This document shows, piece after piece, positions 20,523 through 35,500 of a stretch of 64,000 bases of DNA. Each line of letters opens with the position of its first letter. Position 1 is the stretch's first letter. Both the position numbers and the translations under genes were made by a program. The stretch is from positions 8,111,001 to 8,175,000 of the forward strand of contig CALNXK010000002.1 of assembly GCA_942486035.1 (NCBI GenBank), given 5' to 3'. The notes under the pieces are model-generated. The model was given only the letters and a program-made list of their open reading frames with translations. It did not search any database and had not been told where the DNA came from. This DNA is from Porites lobata (taxonomy: Eukaryota; Cnidaria; Anthozoa; Scleractinia; Poritidae).

Positions 20523-23500
20523 GTAAGTTTGTGCATTTGCTTTCTAACAATTTCAATTTTAATTTGATAATTAACTGAGAGATTTCTTGCGCTATTTGGT
20601 CATTCGAGCGCTCTGGTCGATGTTAGTTTTTTTTAAAAACTTTTTAGGAGCGGCCGTCATCATCATCATCATCATCTTTATTTAAAAACACGGTAAATAC
20701 ATCAGGCATTAACAATTTAATATAAAATGTCTCTAGTAGGGAGGGCGCACTTAGACACCCACGGCTGCTTATGGCGCAGCTCGTGTTATCTTACTCCGCC
20801 TTCGGCCACGGCTTACAACACTTACAACGACATTGACCGACCTCATTCAATAATTGGCTTGCATTGTTAAGTCACAAGAGTCAAAAGTGCCCAATTTGAT
20901 CCTTTTTAGCTTTGGAATGCCCAGAAACGTGGAAAGAATTTGAAGGCTTTTGCTACAAGGTTATGGATAGGCTCGGTTATCGGCGGAGATTTGCTTGGTC
21001 AACAGCTTTAAGCGGATGTTTTGGGTTTGGAGGGGACCTGGTAAGTATTTCGAATGAAAAGGAAATGAAGTTTGTCCATGACATGGCTTTCAAGGACGCA
21101 AATCGCACTTCTGTTTGGATTGGGTTGACGTATCGGCATCAAAACGGTGGATATGTATGGAACAATGGAGAATCGTTTAACTTTTCTGTTTCTGTCCAGT
21201 GGCTCAACATGTCGAGAATTGTTTATGAAAACAAATGCGTCGAAATCTTGAAAAATGGCTGGAACCTCACCGAATGCTGCAAGGAAAATAAACATCTCCT
21301 CTGCAAGAGATCGAAAGGTGAGTTGTTTTCGTGGGAACTCGACATTAAAAATGATGGGGAAGTTCCAACCGTACCAGGTACGACCAAAGCACAGGTAAAT
21401 TTTGATCCATTAACAGCTTAAACTCTTAAACGGACTTTAGATAGCCTTTACGCCTTGAATTTTAGGCAGGCTAGAATCCACCCTGATATTTGGCTTTTTC
21501 CATTTGTTTTCACGTTTTGTTTCTCACTCATTTTAACCTTATGCACCTATCAATGTAATGCCGGCGGGGGGGAGGCAGGGCATGGGGTGGGGATTTGATT
21601 GTCTTTGTTGTCCCTGGGGTAGGGCATTTGACTGATGTTGTTCTCCCGGGGGAAGGGATATTTGAATCTTTCTTCGCCCGACGTGGAGATATTTGACTGC
21701 CGACTCGGACGAAAAGACTGGGACCGAACATATGTTTCCCGCTTCCACGCTTTACGCATGCGCCATGCGGTTTGAAAGGATCAAGAAGTCATGGAGGCCT
21801 ATGAAAACAAGCGAAGGCTGAGTGGATTTCACTGTTTTGTCTTCAAATTTCGTTTGTTTTAGCGTGTTTTTGATCAATTGAACCTGTTAATATACTGTGG
21901 TATCAAAGTAACGGAAGTAAAGAGAAACCAAGTCGATTTTTGCAAGTACAATTGATTAGTGTATGGCTCATTCGCTACAATCACTGTAAACTTATAAAAC
22001 TGACTTTCTTTGTACCCTTTACTAAGTACGGTATATTCAGACTCACAAAATGTGTATTCTACGCATTGTAACACGGATTATGGTTAGAACGTATAATTGC
22101 AGCTGTAACAGGAACATGTATCTTTGGTGATGCAGCAACGTTTATAAAAGATTGCAGAGTTTTATTTGGAGGTATTTTTATTGTGCCTTTCTTAGGTTCT
22201 GCCTTGGGATTGACAGCAATGTGCAGCCGGGGGGTGGGGAAATTTGATTGCATTTGACTGGAATGATTTGCCTGTGGGCAGGGAATTTGATTGCAAATTT
22301 TTGCAAAAAGTCAAATCCCCACCCTATGCCCTGCCTCCCCCCCGCCGGCATTACATTGATAGGTGCATTATTTATAACCGTGCCTGGGTTAAAGGACCTT
22401 TTTTGTGGTTACAATCCAGTTTTTGTCACATGACCAGCCACACCCATAATTATGCAAATTTTAAATTATATAATTACCACCGGCCCAAACACATATTAAA
22501 GATCCTAATTTTTCTTATATTCTATTTTAAAAAAAATAGATGAAATATAACAACTGATTGATTGTCGGGAAATTTTAGAATATTTTATTCCTTGTTCTCT
22601 GATTCTCGTCCCAGTCTCTGTAACGTTTACAGCAATGCCATGATTCTTATTGGGTTCAAACTATTTGCTCTGTAAATGTTTCACTAATGAGGTCCATTGG
22701 CCTGTTCTGCTTATTGGTTTCTCAATGGAGTATCTTGCTACAAGGAAAATAATAAAGATACCTGGGAAGGTGCACAACAAGGGTGTACTGCTTCCGGAGG
22801 TGATTTAGTGAAGGGTGATGATGATAATCAAAAACGATTTTTGATTCACTTCATGGAGGTCACCGGTCTGAAGAAACCGAAAATAGATGTAAGTACCAAA
22901 TCATTAACTCTTTGAGCCTCATGATCGCATGATCAGCATTAAATTTCTCCATGTAATATTAATGCATTATAAAACATAGTAGTCACAAGAATTAATTGTA
23001 TAAGGACATGATCACCCGAGGTGAATGTAAATGATTCCTTAATACAATTACTCTTCCCACCACATCTGTAGGAAACGTGTAAGGACAGGAAACGGGCATT
23101 TAACTTGAGATGTTAGGTTTTTCATGCACTTGATAGAGCACGCTTAAGGCTAGGGTAATTAATTATGAGAAGAGTTTTCAAAGAGGAATGCGGAGAAATC
23201 ACATGTTCTGTGTAGTTCGTGTCACAGACCCAATTGAATCAATGATGTAGATCGTAGACAGTTTTAATTCCATTTTCATCTGTATCTGTAACTTGAAAAA
23301 CGCAAATGTTCAAAAGACCACGTTTCTCATTCTCAGTTACTTTGGCATAACCTGAGATCAGGCCCAATTTTTGCGGTTCTCATACATTCTCTCTAACGGC
23401 CACGGCTAAAATTGGGCCTTATACAAACTCTCTCACGTTTGTGCTCGTTACGGCCAGATTTTGGCCGTAACGCTGGTTGGCTGTTAGAACAATGCCACAA

Positions 23501-26500
23501 GATCTGATTAGCTGTCGGAAACACCGGAAGTTGAAAGCCCTTATTCTTCTCGTGGTTGTTTTCGTGAATGATCCGCCGTCGGCGGAGAGAAAGGTCGATT
23601 TTGCTGTCTTTTTTGTTTGATGGTCTTATGGTAGGAAAATATGCCTTAATATGTACCATGGAAATTCAGAAAATTCATGTGGTTGTTCATATCTTCTCTG
23701 GATTTGCTTTATTTACGGAACTCATGTGAGTGTATCGCGGAGTTGAATTCCTCTGCAAGTTCAGAGTTGACCGCTAACAAGGTGCTTTTTGATTTACCAA
23801 CAAACGAGTGCCGATCAAAATACTGTCCATCTTAAAAGTGATTTTATTTGAAAGTTTAGCCGGGAATGACTTTTCTGAGCGGGGTACGCAAACGGAGGCT
23901 CATTGCCGAAGAAACCTCAATCGCCAACTGTGAAGTATTAGACGAAAAACATCGCATGATCGCTGTTCAGGGAATTTTTGTTGGCATTATCATAAAAGCT
24001 AGTGGCGTTACTCTTAAGGTAACAGACTTGTTGTTTGCCTTCCCTTTTTGTAAAAAGTAAACCACGGAAACTGGTGTCCTCGCTCGTTGGCTGTTTGCTG
24101 TTTGTTAATTTCGATACAAAATAAAATTTAGCGAGCTTTTTAGACCTGCAGTAAAACATGAACACATCTAATTAAAGGAGAACTACAAAGTGCGTTGGTA
24201 ATATTGTTTTTCGTTTTGCTTATAGCTTTCCAAAGTGATAATGTTTACACGGATTTATAAAGGAATATATTTTTTTAGACGTTTGTTTCTCTAGTAAATT
24301 CGCAAATTGCAAGTGTACTCACGGGCCTAAATCAGCTAAATTAAATGCACTTGAGAACTCGTTGCTTTGTTCTGAGATAATTTATATATCCTTTTAAAAA
24401 TTTCGTGACATATTTCTCCACGGTTTTTAAAGATTTATGTACTGAAAATCGGGGAAAATTGCCAAGCAAAATATAAAGGCAAGAGGAAAAAAGAAATTTC
24501 AGTATTTAAATTCGAGCGCGCCTAGCCAAAACATTAAAACTAGAACATCTGGTGTCGCCGTCTTTTCGAAAACTTTTTATCTTCTACGCCAATAGAAATA
24601 ACCTTCGAAATCTCCTTTAATCTGGCAGGAAGTTAAATGTGACTGTGCTGACTGTTTTATTTTAAGTTGAAAATATTAAAAGGTAAAAGCTATTTTTTAA
24701 GTCAACGAGTCTGCATTTTTCCCACGTATGGAAAATGTGCATATTAAAAAAAACAAGGAACTGAAGTAATTTTGGTTGGCTGATTTCGGCAAATGTCAAT
24801 CAATCAAAAAAGTGGGCGGCAGACGTTTCGTAGAAGGTTTGTATCAGGCTCTCTTCTCGTTTCGCCTTGCCCGCCGGAATGTTATTTACAAAGCGAAACG
24901 AAAATTGAGCCTGATCTGAGGTTACTTTGGCAAGCTGAGCGCACAAACTGAATTATTATAAAATGCAAGTTTATCGTTCATACATACATAGTTTCCAAGC
25001 AATTCTGGTGAATTTGATAGAAAACCAGTTGTTCTGCCTCTCATCAGCTGAGACGTCTTGATCTAAAATGTTATCTTGATTGAATAACGATATATGCCCT
25101 TCTTGACAAAAATTATTAACTTAATTTGATTGTAAGTGATCATAATTAACTGCATACTGTCATATAGGCAGTGGTGTTAGTTACATCAGGCGGACAACTC
25201 ACGAAACAACATCACCTTTAATATCATTCTTGGAAAAGTCTTGGCTGAGAAGTTAAAAGCCTGGTTTTCACTAGCACATTAGCACAAGCATAAGGACATA
25301 CTCACGCGCAGAATGGCATATTTGAGTCAATTCTCAATACCAGCTCTCCTCAACCCGATAATAAACAAGACGGTGGACTCTTAGTCCGCCATATTGCTTT
25401 GATTATGTTTGCATGAGGTCTGGGTCAAAGTGACCTTTGATTGGTTCACGGCCTTGTACTTATGCATGTGCTTATGTCAACCCAGTTTTAAACAGTCAAA
25501 GCTACGACATAAGCATAAGCACAAGGACAACGAACTTGTCCGTTTTTCTTGTGCTTATGCTTATGCTTATGTCGACCCAGTTTTCACTTGCTTACACCCG
25601 TGCTTGTGCTTATGCTTATGCTTATGCTTATGTGCTAGTGAAAACCAGGCTTAAGATTCTTGGGCGAGAAGTTATCATGCGGTTAAGCCTGGTTTTCACT
25701 AGCGCATAAGCATAAGCATAGGCACAAGCACATGTGTAAGCAAGTGAAAACTGGGTCGACATAAAGCATAAGCATAAGCTCAAGAAAAACGAACAAGTAC
25801 GTTCTTCTTGTGCTTGTGCTTATGCCCATGTCGTAGCTCTGACAAGTGAAAACTGGGTCGACATAAGCACAAGCATAGGCACAAGGCCGTGGACCAATCG
25901 TAGGCCACTTTGACGCAGACGTCATGCGAACATATCAAAAGCAATATGGCGGACGCTTCGTCCGCCATCTTGTTTATCATTGGCTTGAGGAGAGCTGGTA
26001 TCGAGAATTGAGTCAAATATGCCATTCTGCGCGTGGGTATGTCCTTATGCTTACGTTAATGCGCTAGTGAAAACCAGGTTGAACAAACTGAAAAAAATAG
26101 GCTTTTTTCAAAACATCCTTGTCGCCATGGTGACGATCGAAATCTTACTTCTGAAATGTCAAATTTATTGTCCTTAGTATAAATGTATTCTGTCCACACC
26201 AAATATGAGCCTCAATCCATAACGAGTCTTGAATGACACTCCCATCATCAAACTGTTTTCAACCACCTTGATTAATTGTGGTTTTTGTAGTAAATTGTTC
26301 CATTTAATATTTTTTCTTTATCCGTTGTAATTCCTTTATACAGCACGTATGGATTGGCCGAAAAGATGATTCGAATTGTTGGCAAATGGAGAGAAACACT
26401 GGAAAGATAGAAAAGGCGGGGGACTGTAACGACGAAAAGAACTATATTTGTGAAATGCCAGCGTCAACAACAAGTACGTTTTCTATCATCCACATCGAGA

Positions 26501-29500
26501 AGGTTACACTTAGCACATTATCGCAATAGCCCAAGCTCAATACGAGAGCCCTGAGCAACCTTATTTTACTTAGCTAATCATTTGTTCATGCAGCAACAAC
26601 CACATAAGACGTTGTATGAAAATTATTACTTTTTCTCTAAAATTGGGCGAAATGTGCATTATGTTTTTCCTATAAAGCTTTTGTTTAGTATTTTCAGGTT
26701 AAAGTCTATCACATTTTCGTGAATGACTTCCAATTTAGTAAAAGTTCCGCTTTTAGGCTTGTCTGCAAGTTATGATTTCACGCTTTTGCCCCAGACTTTG
26801 AGGTAAGTGACCTTGTCAGAGATGCTGGATAGTTTTAAAGGCTTCTATTATTCTGCATTTATCTTTAGGTTGTTATGAGTACCCTAGCAGGAATTTCTCT
26901 GTTCCCATTAAAGTCAGCTGTACTTTTCCAGAAAACCTTTGTTTCAAATATGAAAATACAATGGCAAACGGCGAACAAGTCACCATTCAAGGCTGTATAT
27001 CCGCTGATCAATGCACACAATTTGATGATCATCATTTGCACTGTTGTGAAGGAGATCTGTGTAATAGTGGTAAGTAATCTCAAGAACAATGGACACAAAA
27101 TAGCTAAAAATTGTTACTTTAGGTTCGCCGTGCCATGTTCCTCAGAAACAGGGAAAACCTAGTTTATTTTAACGAGGATCCATGAAGGGGGAATAGCCAT
27201 ACTTAGCAGCGAAGTAGATTTTAAGAATCTTTTTGTAAGTTTTCACAAGATAAAGCACCTGTTTTATTCAGCGAATACTCGCACGTTTTCTGTGCCATTT
27301 ACAATGCAATACCTTTCCTTGCAGTTAAGAACACCAAAACCGAAAATCCGACCCGCGCCATTTCTAAAGTCATTTACATCTCACTTGGTATCACCTCCGC
27401 TTTTTTGCTACTGTCTGTGGCTATTGTTGTCTGGTGCTACAGAAGAAAGAAGTTAAAGACTATTGAAAGGTTTGTGTATCTTTTAATTTGCTAGCCACAT
27501 TGTTCGGCGTAATTTTTTCTCTAGTTGAAGGTGTATCGAAAACACTTTCCTAAAGTTTAATTTTAGGGCGATGTTATTGGTTATATTACATCCCGTGGCC
27601 ACTTATAGCGTCGTGCACCCGCCATTGACAGTTACAAAGAAAATAATCAAGCATGTTGTTTTAGCCAAGGAGCTGGGACAGTGAGAAAGAAGAGATACTG
27701 TACAAGAAAATCTTGGAAATTAAATTGAAAATTGACTTGACTGATAAAAAGATGTTATTGCGTTCGAGGTCGAGAGAACGCAACCTAGAATCAACACCCA
27801 AGAGCCTCAGCACGAACATTCAGCACAAAGAAACTCAACTTTTGGTAGGCTGGGTGAATTACAGAAAACGATAGGATGAAGGCTAATGGCTAAAGTCCTT
27901 GGTTGACAGCTTTCTTCTGAGATGCCTCTTTCTACAATCCCGGACAAAACTACTTGAGAAAGTTTTCCCCATCGTGTCCACTTTCCTACGCAACAAAACT
28001 ATTTCCAAAACGACGCCTTTGCGCAAAGAAAACCCCTTCCCCCAATTCAATCTTGCTTCCCACAAACGCCCAGGGATTAGGCGTTCTTTTGAATACACAA
28101 CAACATTGCTTTCATGGGAAGGGGGAGAGGGAAGAACCGGTACAGCTACGATGTTTAGAAAAATGCTGTCCAAGTATACAATTTTCTCAACAGTTTTGTC
28201 CAAGATTGTAGCAGCTGTTTATTTTGACGGACAACCGCTGTTGAGCCTATCTTGGACCAAGAGTTATCTTTCATATCAACACGATACCAAACTATGCCCA
28301 GTCAGTGAGGTTGCATTTTTGGAAGGCGAAGGCCGGTTTCGAGAAGCGGCGTTTGACCCCTAATCGGGTATGGCAAATTTTCGTTGTGACGTTTTCTCAC
28401 TTAAAAATGGGCTTGTGGAGCAAATGTGTTCAGCAGTACCCAAAAGGACAAGGGCTGGTTGAGTCGGATGAAGCTTCATTCATCAATGAAATCACCCGTG
28501 CATTAAAATGAAAAATTCCTCTTATAGATCCGTTTACACGGGACCGAACAAATATTTCAACGAATGATTCAGGCTTTTCCCGTGCAACCCTTTTACACTG
28601 TGGAACTGTGCAAATTCTGTATCAAATTTCAGTACCATTTGCCGTTCAAAAACTTGCACGGTTCGCGGGTTCCGTGTAAACGAAAAGCGGCGTTGTGCAA
28701 GTTTTTGTCCGTTCATATGTCCGGATATCGATCTGTTTAAATTAAACGTGGTCTTAAATTTCTTTAAACTGTCACCAACCCTGTTGGGAACTGCCTCCAA
28801 AATAGTTGCTATCCAACACACTAACAGAAGGTTTTTATTCCTTTCCTCACAGTACAGTACACTCTCATCACAAAATAATTCTCTTTTACTATCTCCTATT
28901 GTTCTACTATTTTACTATCAATCGCGAGCTTTTCAGCTTCGCTTTCAATTCCAAAGTTCAGGGCTATCGGGCTCTCACGTGTAATCTATCACCTAACACC
29001 TTTTTTTTCACGTGACTAAAATCAAATAAAACTTAAACCACGTTTACAAAGGAGATTGGTTATTATTTCCGACACTCTCCCCCCATATGTCTACCTTTAG
29101 GTGACATATGTTGCATTTATCTCTAGAAACATTATCATACTAAACGTTCATGTAAGTCAAAACGATAACAGAAAACGAAATGATTCCCAAACTCTCTACA
29201 GAGTCGGTGTTCAATGTTCAGTTGGCTTGCTCTTTGTCAGCAATATCTTGCATTCGTACTCTCGCTGCAACTGCAGCCTCACGGGTAGGTCTGAACTCTC
29301 GAACCTCAGGGTTTAGCTGTTCCTGAGTTGTCAAAGGCGTCCGGTCGAATGACAGTTCCAAGGGCGGGAGGGGGTCTAGCAGCGGCTCTGACTGTTTTAT
29401 CACTCTCTTGTTCAGACGTCTTAGCCTCGGCACCGAATGACGTTCTCTGATCCGCGCCATTGTTAAACTTACTCCCCCATGCTACGTACGGCGATGGGCG

Positions 29501-32500
29501 TCTTCAACGAGTTTCACTGTGTAGGGGTGCTTGTCAGGCAGGTATACCGGGTAATGTACCTGCACACCACCTCGACATATGAGCATTCCCGGTCGTTTTC
29601 TTCTAAACCCAGTCTTTCTCGATCGTTCGTCACATCATCGCTTTGAATCTCTTGAGGGAGCTTGGTCCAAAACAGGTGCTGGTTTTTAATCTCGTCGGTC
29701 GTCAATAGACCCATCATTCTTTCTTGTTTCTTCAGGCGTGAATTCCGTATGAATCTCGCGGTCCAGGTGACAATCCTCAACGTCTTGGTCAGGTCAAACT
29801 TTCCTAGCATAACATTGAGGCACCCAGTTGACGCAATGGCGCCATTAAAAAGTTCTTTGGTAATTTTAGCCTCTGCTTGGCTCTCAGGAGTGCGGCTTGT
29901 CATGATGTCTGTAGGCCACTTTTCTTTGTCTGAAAGTCATTCCGGTCCTTGCCACCAAAGCTTGCCCTCCTCGACTTCCCAGGTCTGGCGGATTTTCTTT
30001 GGTGGGTACGTGGCACCAAGTGATCCCTGAATGCTCTTGTATTTTCATCGCTCTGTTTGCTACGAACTGTTTGTATTCGCCGCCGCCGTTTATCCAATGG
30101 AGAGCAAACTAAGCTATCCAGCCATCCATAGCGCCGTTAACAGGAAGCCCTTCAACCCTAAGTTTGTGATATGGTTTGTTGCTATATGTGCCGACAACAG
30201 CTCTAATCGCGGAATGGTCAGCCCCTGCTTCGCTAGTCGAGCCTTTGCAGTAACCAAACCCTGGCTTACCTCTGATGGCTGTCTCCCAACTGCGTGCACA
30301 CACTCCGTTCTTACTCGCATCTCCAAAGGCATGGAGCTCAATTCCTTTAATCTGCTCTTGGGCACATGTCAGAGCCCTTGTTACCATGACCTCGGCTGGT
30401 AACTCTTTCTTCCATCGTATCCATTGGCTTGTTGTAGCGGTGCATCCCCGGCCATCTTCACGTTGCAAACATCTCTGTAGAATAACTTTCCCTTGATAGT
30501 TACCGGCTCCACGAGACCAAGGGGGTCGTAAATTCTTGCCAGATTACACAACAATGTTCTTTTTGATGCGACTGCATCATATGGAGGCATGATAACACTT
30601 ATCTGATCTTCCTGTTTGTCCAACAAGAGTCCGGTCTTTGCTTTTGTTTGACCGAGCTGCTGTTTGGCAAAAGTTCCCTCGTCTTCAACCCCTCTTTCAC
30701 TCTCTTCTAAGTCGGCAACATTCGAGTGCCACTTGTGCAGCGTCAACTTAGCATCTTCGAAGATTCTTATGGCTACCTCTTTCATCTTTTTCGCCTCTGG
30801 TACTGTTGGTTTCTCGCTGATCAGATCGTCGACATACATGCTTTTGCGCAGTTCAGCAACAAGGTGTGGCATACAAAACTCCCAGGTTTCAAGATGGCAC
30901 TCTATCACTCCCCCAAGAAGAAAGGGAAAAGGCATAAGACCGAACAGAGCTTGCGTGAATCTCAACACCTCCGCTTCAAAATGTTCACTGGTCTTCCAAT
31001 GAAATCATCTCATCTGTGCATCTCTCTCTTCCTTATTTATGCGCACCTGACGAAAGGCCTGTTGTAGGTCCCCAGTGATAAGGACTGGATGAAAGCCCAT
31101 TCGTACTAATAATACTCCACAGGTGATTCTGAAGCGGTGGTCCGGCATAAAGAGAAACATTTAAACTTGGCACACGAGGGTTCCCTCGAGACGAGGCGTC
31201 ATAAACGATCCTTAGCTTCGTAGTTTCAGCTCCTTTTATCTTTAATCTTTAATCAAGGTAATTGCCAATAGTGCTTGTGCCAATCCGGCAATACAGATCA
31301 CCGGCTTGTGAGATATGTAGAATTCTTTTGCCTGCAGTGAATCACTTGCGACTTCTACTGTTCCCACGGACTTCTGTTTTTCAATTATCTGTCCATAACT
31401 CTCGGTCACATCCAAGCGCTGGCGTCTGTTCTGGAGGTTGCTGAACCTTCGCAAACTCACTGCTTTATTGTTTGGCAAAGGCAGATGGTTACCTTTCCAT
31501 GGTAGCGAAGTTTCATACCAGCCCTCTGGGTGTCTTACCAACTGTTCTCTAAACTCTGCGTAGACTGTGCGCTGGTCATGTTCTGGGGTATCTTCTAAAA
31601 CCTAAGACGTCTAGCCGACAAAATTCTGCATAATCCACATGACACGTTTGTGTCCACAGCATATTCGTGTGGTCAATCTCAGTTCCCGGTGACATAATAG
31701 TCCACCCCAGCTTGGTCTTTTCTGCTACTGGTTCCCCTAGGAGCCCAACGCAGTGGAGCTCAGACGTCTTGATCCCTGTATACTCGCTGGCCCCTAATTC
31801 ACAGTACGTCATCTCAACTCCCTTTAGATGAGCGTACGACTCGACAATCTTTTGATAGTGTGGGGTTATTAATCATCAGCAACTCCCGTCTTTCGACCTT
31901 GGTAACGTCAACGTTTAATTCTTCATTGCCATCAGTTGAACGTACTTTGATTGTGGAAAGTTCTACTTCACGGGTGGTCGATCCCAGCATCGTTTCTATT
32001 CGACGAACTTTTTTAGCCCGAGAGGGCTTGGGAAGTTTCTCCAAAAGCACAGCTGAAGCATGCCGTATCCAGAAGTGCACGATACAGTACTCCGTCCACG
32101 AATACTTTCACCACAGGATAAACAACACGCCCCTGGTTCACGGTGGCTGTCAACAATTGGTCTCCTTGATTGCAAATCGATGTATGGTGTTTCTGTCTGC
32201 ACTTCTGACAACGCATTTTACTCCTCACTTAGCTGTATGATGTCTTGGCCCAGTGCAATTAAAGCACATCGCTTCTGCGCTAGTATTCTTTCCTCTCGTC
32301 TATCGTTGATACGTGCGTGCAATCGCGCGTGATGTGACTCGCGTCATCACAGTAAACACGACGGCGTTTGTCCATGGATTCTGCGCGGAAAAAACGAGAT
32401 CTGTTCTCAGGGCGCTTAGACGGAGTAGTCATGCTTTCGACGTTATTTCCCTCAGTCGCTGGGTGCACGTCTCTCCATTTCTTCAGAGCTTGGGCCAAAC

Positions 32501-35500
32501 GTGGTAAATCCCAGTCTTGCCAGTTTTCTTGTCCACTGACCAAATGGGCTTTGATTCCTGTCAATTTATCTAGCACGCTTCTTGTCATTCCGTTTACTCT
32601 CTCAATTTTTCCAAGCTTTTCCAGTTACAGGACGTTAAACAGCAGTGTTTTGTAAAAGGAATTCACTTTATTTGGGTCGGCGCTTGTCACGGTGGGGAGT
32701 TGAAGAATGTATTGCCATAAGCGTTGACAACTCCGCTCGTTTTTCCATATTCGTCTTTGATTGTGTTTTTTGCTTTTTCATATCCCTCTGTATTAAGCGG
32801 CAATTCATCGATGTCTACCCTGGCTTTAGGCTCCAATAGTTCTTGCAAATAGGCAAATTTTGTTACAGACACTAATTCCGTTGTGTCCATTTCGGCCTCG
32901 AATTTATCCCAGAAAGGCAGCCAATTTCCAAATGTTGCGTCGAATTTTTGATAGAAAGCTTTGGCAACTTTGGGGTCACGGTTTTCTTTGCATTTTGTTC
33001 TTGTTGGCTGACTTCTATGGTCTTTTGGAATTTCACCTGCTGATCCAACAGCTCATGCTCTTGGCTCATCCGCTCCTCGTGTTTCATCTTTGAGAGCGCC
33101 ATTTCCCTTCTATCAGATTCCATCTTGTCTGCCAGTCGCTTTTTTCCTTCCATTTTTAACTTGTGGATTACGCGTAGCGTAAGGAACAAGTTATTGTGGG
33201 CACTTCAATATGCAAATGTTCACTCAGATGTAGACTCCTTTCGTAGATCAGTCGGCTCCGCACGAAAGCGCCCGATATCAAAACGACAACCCGATATTGT
33301 CCCCGATATCTTGAAGATATTTTAAAATTTTACCATCAAGCTAGGACATTACGGTCATCAAGGGATCATTTACGCCTTGAAGAACCCAATTTTAACATGA
33401 AAACTTATGGCCAGCGAGCGTTTTTCGTTGCTGTCCCCCGACTAGGAACAAGCTCCCCTTTGAAATTCGAGCTTGTTCTGATGTTAATCTTTTTAAATCT
33501 AAGTTGAACACGTTTCTTTTTAAAAAGATGTATGACATTTAGTTTCGTCATATTTGTTTTTGTTTTTGTTTTTGATTTTGTTTGTTTTTTGTTTTTTGTT
33601 TTTGTTTTTTTCTTTCCTTTTTAAGATGTGTACGGTAGGGTTATATGTAAGCTTGTGCTTAATGATATTCTTATGTCCTTTTTTACATTGTAATGCGCTT
33701 AGAACAGCGATGTATAAGCGCTATATAAATTCCTTTATTATTATTATAATTATTATTAACGACAACTGTCGTCATCCTGTTCCGCGATGTGCTGATTTTG
33801 TACATTTCACAGGAGTCACAGGACGATTGTCTTTATTTTGACTTTGCCCTTTTTAAATTAGCACTATGGCCAACGTTGAGACGGAAGTTTATGAACTTTT
33901 GAAGCTTTTTGACTCGTCCAGGCGATAAACATGACGAAAAGATCAGCAATTGCTTTTCGACTCCCAGTCTGCTCCAAGCTCATGATTCTGCCGTGAGTCT
34001 CACGATGTTTTAACTTTTTTCACGACGAGACTCCCAATCTCAAGGTTTTTTTTTAGTGAAGTATTATTCTGAAATGAAATGTTTCTTTGTTCAATAAAAA
34101 CGGAATTGTTTACTGTTGCTGAATCGTATTTGATTCTTCTCATGCAAACGCCGAGAATGGGAAGCTGCAAGAGACTTCGCGACGGTTTTACGAGCCACTT
34201 GTCGGCCATACGTTCTTCAAATGCGACGAAATGAGTTAAAGTACGGCTTTTACTATCAAAACCATTCTTGTTTTCCTCGAATATATCTGTCAATTCTTCA
34301 TAAATAAAGCTCTGCCGGCTTCAAACAGCGTCCACCGGCAGAAGTTCATGGGCAAAAGTGTTAAAGATGATTATATTATCAAGCGACTTCAATATTAGTC
34401 TGTAAACAAACGTTGTTTTATTTTTCTTTTCGTTCTTTTCAAAAACATCAGCGAGCTCGCGAGCGAAGAGAGCGTGCGAGAACGAGCGCGGAGCGGGAGA
34501 AAGAAAAATGAAGAACGTCTGTAGACATCTTTGGGAAAATACAGGTTTATTAAGTCCCTCCCCCATGTCAACGCCTCATCATTATCACCTCCTCGTTCGC
34601 AGTATCAATTAAATTGGACTAATGGAATTGGAGAAATAAATTGCTTGTGTAATTGGCTTAAGTATTTTACAATCAAACAACAATGACACTCCGAGTCACG
34701 TGTTTGTTGAAGCATGTCTTCTTAGACCCTCCTAAGACTGCTTCTACGCCGAAAAAGCCGGCCAATAGAGGTCCGAAGCCAAAACAAATCGGCACATCGG
34801 ATTATTGTAGGACATGTGGGTTCTTTGAATACCTCAATAGTACTGGGCAATTATCCCATTCCAGTAAAGCTACAGAGAATCTTTTTTTGAGAGAATTCGT
34901 CAAGGCGGACGATTTAAGAGATCTTGATTTTACCCTTTCGCAAACAGAAGATCAGTCAAGTAGGGTTTGTTCGCATTGCAGTAATCAGGTTAGAGGCACC
35001 CGAGCTGGATTTTCCTCTATTAAAGCCAGCTTTCAAGAAAGCGAGCACGACGATGATAGCTTTCGGTTTTTAAAATACAGAAATGTCCGCATCACCTCAT
35101 CACTTTGCTTCTCTCATTGCTTCAACTTGATCATTGATAATACTTCGTAATGGTGATGCAACTACAACTCCACGTTATTTTTCTTCGTTTGAGTTTCCGA
35201 CTGCCGCGAACAACTGCTAAATTAAACTTTTAGCGAAACCCGTGGGAAAAACCGCCACAACATCCTTTTGCTCCAGGAAACCCAAAACAGCCTGGCGCGG
35301 CTCTCCTTTGAGTACGTATTTGCTTGAAAATTGTGCCAAACAGTCGTCATAGTCTACACTCCGATACAAAAGATAATTATGATCAACATGGTCAACACAT
35401 GCTTGTCACATGACTCCATCCGAAGCTCACAACTCGGCGGCACTTTGATGTTATTTTTTATGTAAATTACAATGGAGGGTGTTGCCCTTAGCGCGTCCCT

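Noticed and set aside
25500..25640. CRISPR-like array
   Set aside because: The repeated units are simple hexamers without spacers.
25409..26025. Frames rich in Cys, Leu, Tyr and Ala repeats
   Set aside because: They are translations of the gcttat hexamer repeats in the twin MITEs, not proteins.
34400..34500. Arginine-rich coding stretch
   Set aside because: The 'gcgagcgaag' pattern is a low-complexity repeat also seen near 9780.
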